Source: Margaritispora aquatica
Lineage: Eukaryota; Ascomycota; Leotiomycetes; Helotiales; Discinellaceae
Assembly (NCBI GenBank): GCA_007644065.1
Contig: VJWN01000018.1
Location: 434,001-498,000, forward strand
DNA length: 64,000 bases
Direction: 5' to 3'
Of this stretch, positions 61,898-64,000 are shown in pieces (within the stretch, counting starts at the first letter, position 1; each line of letters begins with the position of its first letter). The notes beneath the pieces are model-generated. The model saw nothing but the letters and a program-made list of their open reading frames with translations. It made no database searches and was not told the DNA's origin. Both the position numbers and the translations under genes were made by a program.

Positions 61898-62795
61898 GCT
61901 TACCTTGTGCTGATACTTATGTCGATCGCTGCCAATAATAGTTATCTTTACCTTATGCATCATACAATATGCAATTCTAATGCAAGCTCGTGTATCTTGG
62001 GAGGAGGAAGAGTCTCAAGCGGGTTGGTAAGTCTTACACTCTTCAACTTCAGTAGCAGCAGACAAAGAATAATGATCAAAAAACAATAATCAAAGATCAA
62101 ACATTTCTCTCAATATTTATTTAATCCAATTATTCATCAAATTCACCCAAAAATGCACGGAAACTAAAACTACTAACCACTGCAGCTCAAGTACGTTTAC
62201 GGATGCAAGCATGCTGTCTGGTGTCCCATTATTCGCTCATGATCAGTGTATAAATTCTGTCTCCCCCACGCTCTAGCCCCCATCATCAACGAGGAGGGCA
62301 TCAAGAAACAATGGGCAGATGCTTGGGAGCGCAAGACGAGATCCGCAGGGCCGCAGCGTGAAAGAACCCACCCATACACCGAGATGACAAGGGAAAGCGA
62401 AGCACAACAGTGCACAAATATACCCCTACACCGGAAAGGAGCCTGAAAGAAGTCTAAAGTACGTTCTTGGGAACTTGCCCGTGTTGGACTTTGGATTCAG
62501 AGCTTGAGATCTTCGGGTTTTCGGTGTGACGGACTGGTGACAGTGGTGGTGAGAGCCTCTCAACTCGTACTTGCACCAATTGCCACGAGTTATAATGCCA
62601 AGTCCGAATCCTTTCTCTGAGTAACCCCACATAATAACGCAAACCAGAGAAAGGTGTCGGTACAATGCTACGCTAGGGTGCTCTATCCTACTTGAGGTCG
62701 GGACTATACTGTTATGAAGTTCTCCGGATTAGATTTTGCCTTCTGTATCTACCAATGCTCTTCGCGCGCGCAAAGAATTCGAGGCACACGCCCAA

Positions 62796-62823
62796 GATGA
62801 GAGATGAGAGATGAGAGATGAGA
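62796..62823. repeat. GATGAGA heptanucleotide repeat, four copies
   Basis: Four perfect tandem copies of GATGAGA. Confidence 0.95.
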
Positions 62824-64000
62824 GAGCGATATATAGCTACGGGCGTAAGAGTCCAATGGATTGTCATGAGATGCATCAGCAATATGTACCGAGATACACG
62901 ACCTTTTACATTATATCACAAGAAATAACGACAAATGATCACTTTGCAGAAACACCTCCAATTTTAGGACTACCTCGAGAGCATCTGTATTTTTTGTTGG
63001 CAAGTTTTGTATTACGGCGCAAGATAGATACACTCATATTTCCCAGAGCCTGAATCACAACGGTTGATATGAGACCGGACACCCCATCAAAGGATCGAAA
63101 GAGTCTTACTGATACGGCTGCTTATTAGTTCAAAAGTCAGACTGTATGATAAGTGATTGGCAATTCAATGCATGCCGGAGTTTTCGAGATGAAGGAAGTG
63201 GTGTTTGGTAGAGTCTGATCGCAGCAGCTGACTGAGCTTCTATTTTCCCCTAGTCTGATAGACGGTTATAAGCAACGGATTAGGAAACCTTGGAAATCTT
63301 TCTTTGATCGCAGAATCAGATCTTCAACATCGTTGTTCATTCCCAGAAGAGATTTCCCGACCATGTCTGGACAAGCCCATACCAGGATAACAAAATCATG
63401 AGCTCCCAAAGAGGTTCTTCTTGACGACACTGCATCAAGCTGAGTCTTTGTATCACGGTCTAGATGAACCGTATTGCGGGGTTTCTGGAACAAACAAGCT
63501 TATCACGTTCTGAGTCTCTTCGCTTGATGATCACTTGCTGGAGAGTGATGACAAGGAAGCAAAGAAGCCCCACACAGTACATCAAAGAGCCTGAGCAGAT
63601 GGGGGTGAAAAGCAAGCAGCGGCGCAGCACTTGCATGTTGCAATTCACAAGTTCGCAACACTCTGACAAGGAAATCAGGTGTGTGACCGGCTGCTTAACG
63701 TCAACAACACATCAAAGCAAAAAGCTGGAAGCTTTCAGAGGTCTTCAAAAGAGTGTGCAAGCCGCGGAAATTGGCAGGGATTTGGAACCTTTCCGATCCA
63801 ATGAGAAGTATGAAGGTCTCAAAGCATGGGGTTTTTCTCTCATCACGGTTCGGCCGTCAATCCTCGGACCAAAGTGTTTCTATTTCAGCATCTTGCAAAT
63901 GCTTAATCATCATCGGTTATGTCTATGTACATGAATTCGGAGAATGATATGGTTCTTCTGCATGAAAAGATGTCCTGAATACTATCATACAACATGGCAA

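Larger units (their letters stand above)
55843..64000. other. Eight-kb region without a supported gene
   Basis: Apart from the first few hundred bases (3' region of the phosphatase gene) I see no coding gene, RNA gene or transposon. Open frames are short (longest plus-strand 63464-63934, 156 codons; minus 58651-59133, 160 codons) and have no family signal. Base composition is mixed and not strikingly AT-rich, so this does not look like a RIP-degraded element. Between about 59000 and 61650 it resembles long leader or promoter DNA. A large control region for a gene right of the window is possible. Confidence 0.45.

Noticed and set aside
63464..63934. 156-codon plus-strand frame with ATG
   Set aside because: Composition unlike neighbouring genes, no motif, and a comparable antisense frame; not supported without transcript data.

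Overview
The window is 64 kb of nuclear DNA from a filamentous ascomycete. The evidence is short spliceosomal introns (mostly 45-140 nt, GT-AG with CTAAC/CTGAC-like branch sites), compact genes on both strands, and a gene set typical of Pezizomycotina: COT1-type NDR kinase, a long coiled-coil ATG11, NHP6, TIM54, MIX23/CID2 and UPF0643. Gene style and protein flavour suggest Leotiomycetes, but that is inference only. No rRNA, tRNA, CRISPR array or intact transposon was recognised. Many exon junctions below were worked out by hand; in each case the joined exons keep frame and the total is a multiple of three.

Layout. 1-7.7 kb: the 3' end of an MFS transporter; a previously hidden five-exon gene for a small, secreted, ten-cysteine protein (2118-2872, minus); a poorly coding stretch with protein-like fragments; then a UPF0643 gene. 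7.7-31.5 kb is a dense housekeeping block: NAA15 (NatA acetyltransferase), TIM54, COT1 kinase, SF3A2/Prp11, TBCE, a CCCH zinc-finger protein, an Iec1-like C2H2 protein, an aldo-keto reductase, a mitochondrial carrier of SAM-carrier type, MIX23, eIF3h and adenosylhomocysteinase. 31.5-47.3 kb: a small MOSC-domain protein, ATG11 head to head with a CENP-H kinetochore protein, the exosome nuclease RRP44/DIS3, a nine-exon conserved fungal gene of unknown function, and NHP6. 47.3-55.8 kb: a 4-kb low-complexity upstream region, a putative secreted histidine-rich protein, the nucleolar GTPase NUG1 and a HAD sugar/glycerol phosphatase. 55.8-64 kb contains no gene I can support.

The genes are unlinked housekeeping functions rather than one pathway. 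Several pairs share short divergent promoters (SF3A2/TBCE 216 bp; ATG11/CENP-H 275 bp; NUG1/HAD 524 bp; carrier/MIX23 649 bp). One loose theme is methyl metabolism: the SAM-type carrier and adenosylhomocysteinase lie about 4 kb apart.

The most interesting items are the hidden cysteine-rich secreted protein (candidate effector), two GC-AG introns (ATG11, MIX23), an in-frame stop-free 69-nt intron in NHP6 that would add a basic tail if retained, the degenerate MOSC protein, and the histidine-rich secreted protein. I found no convincing new multi-gene system.
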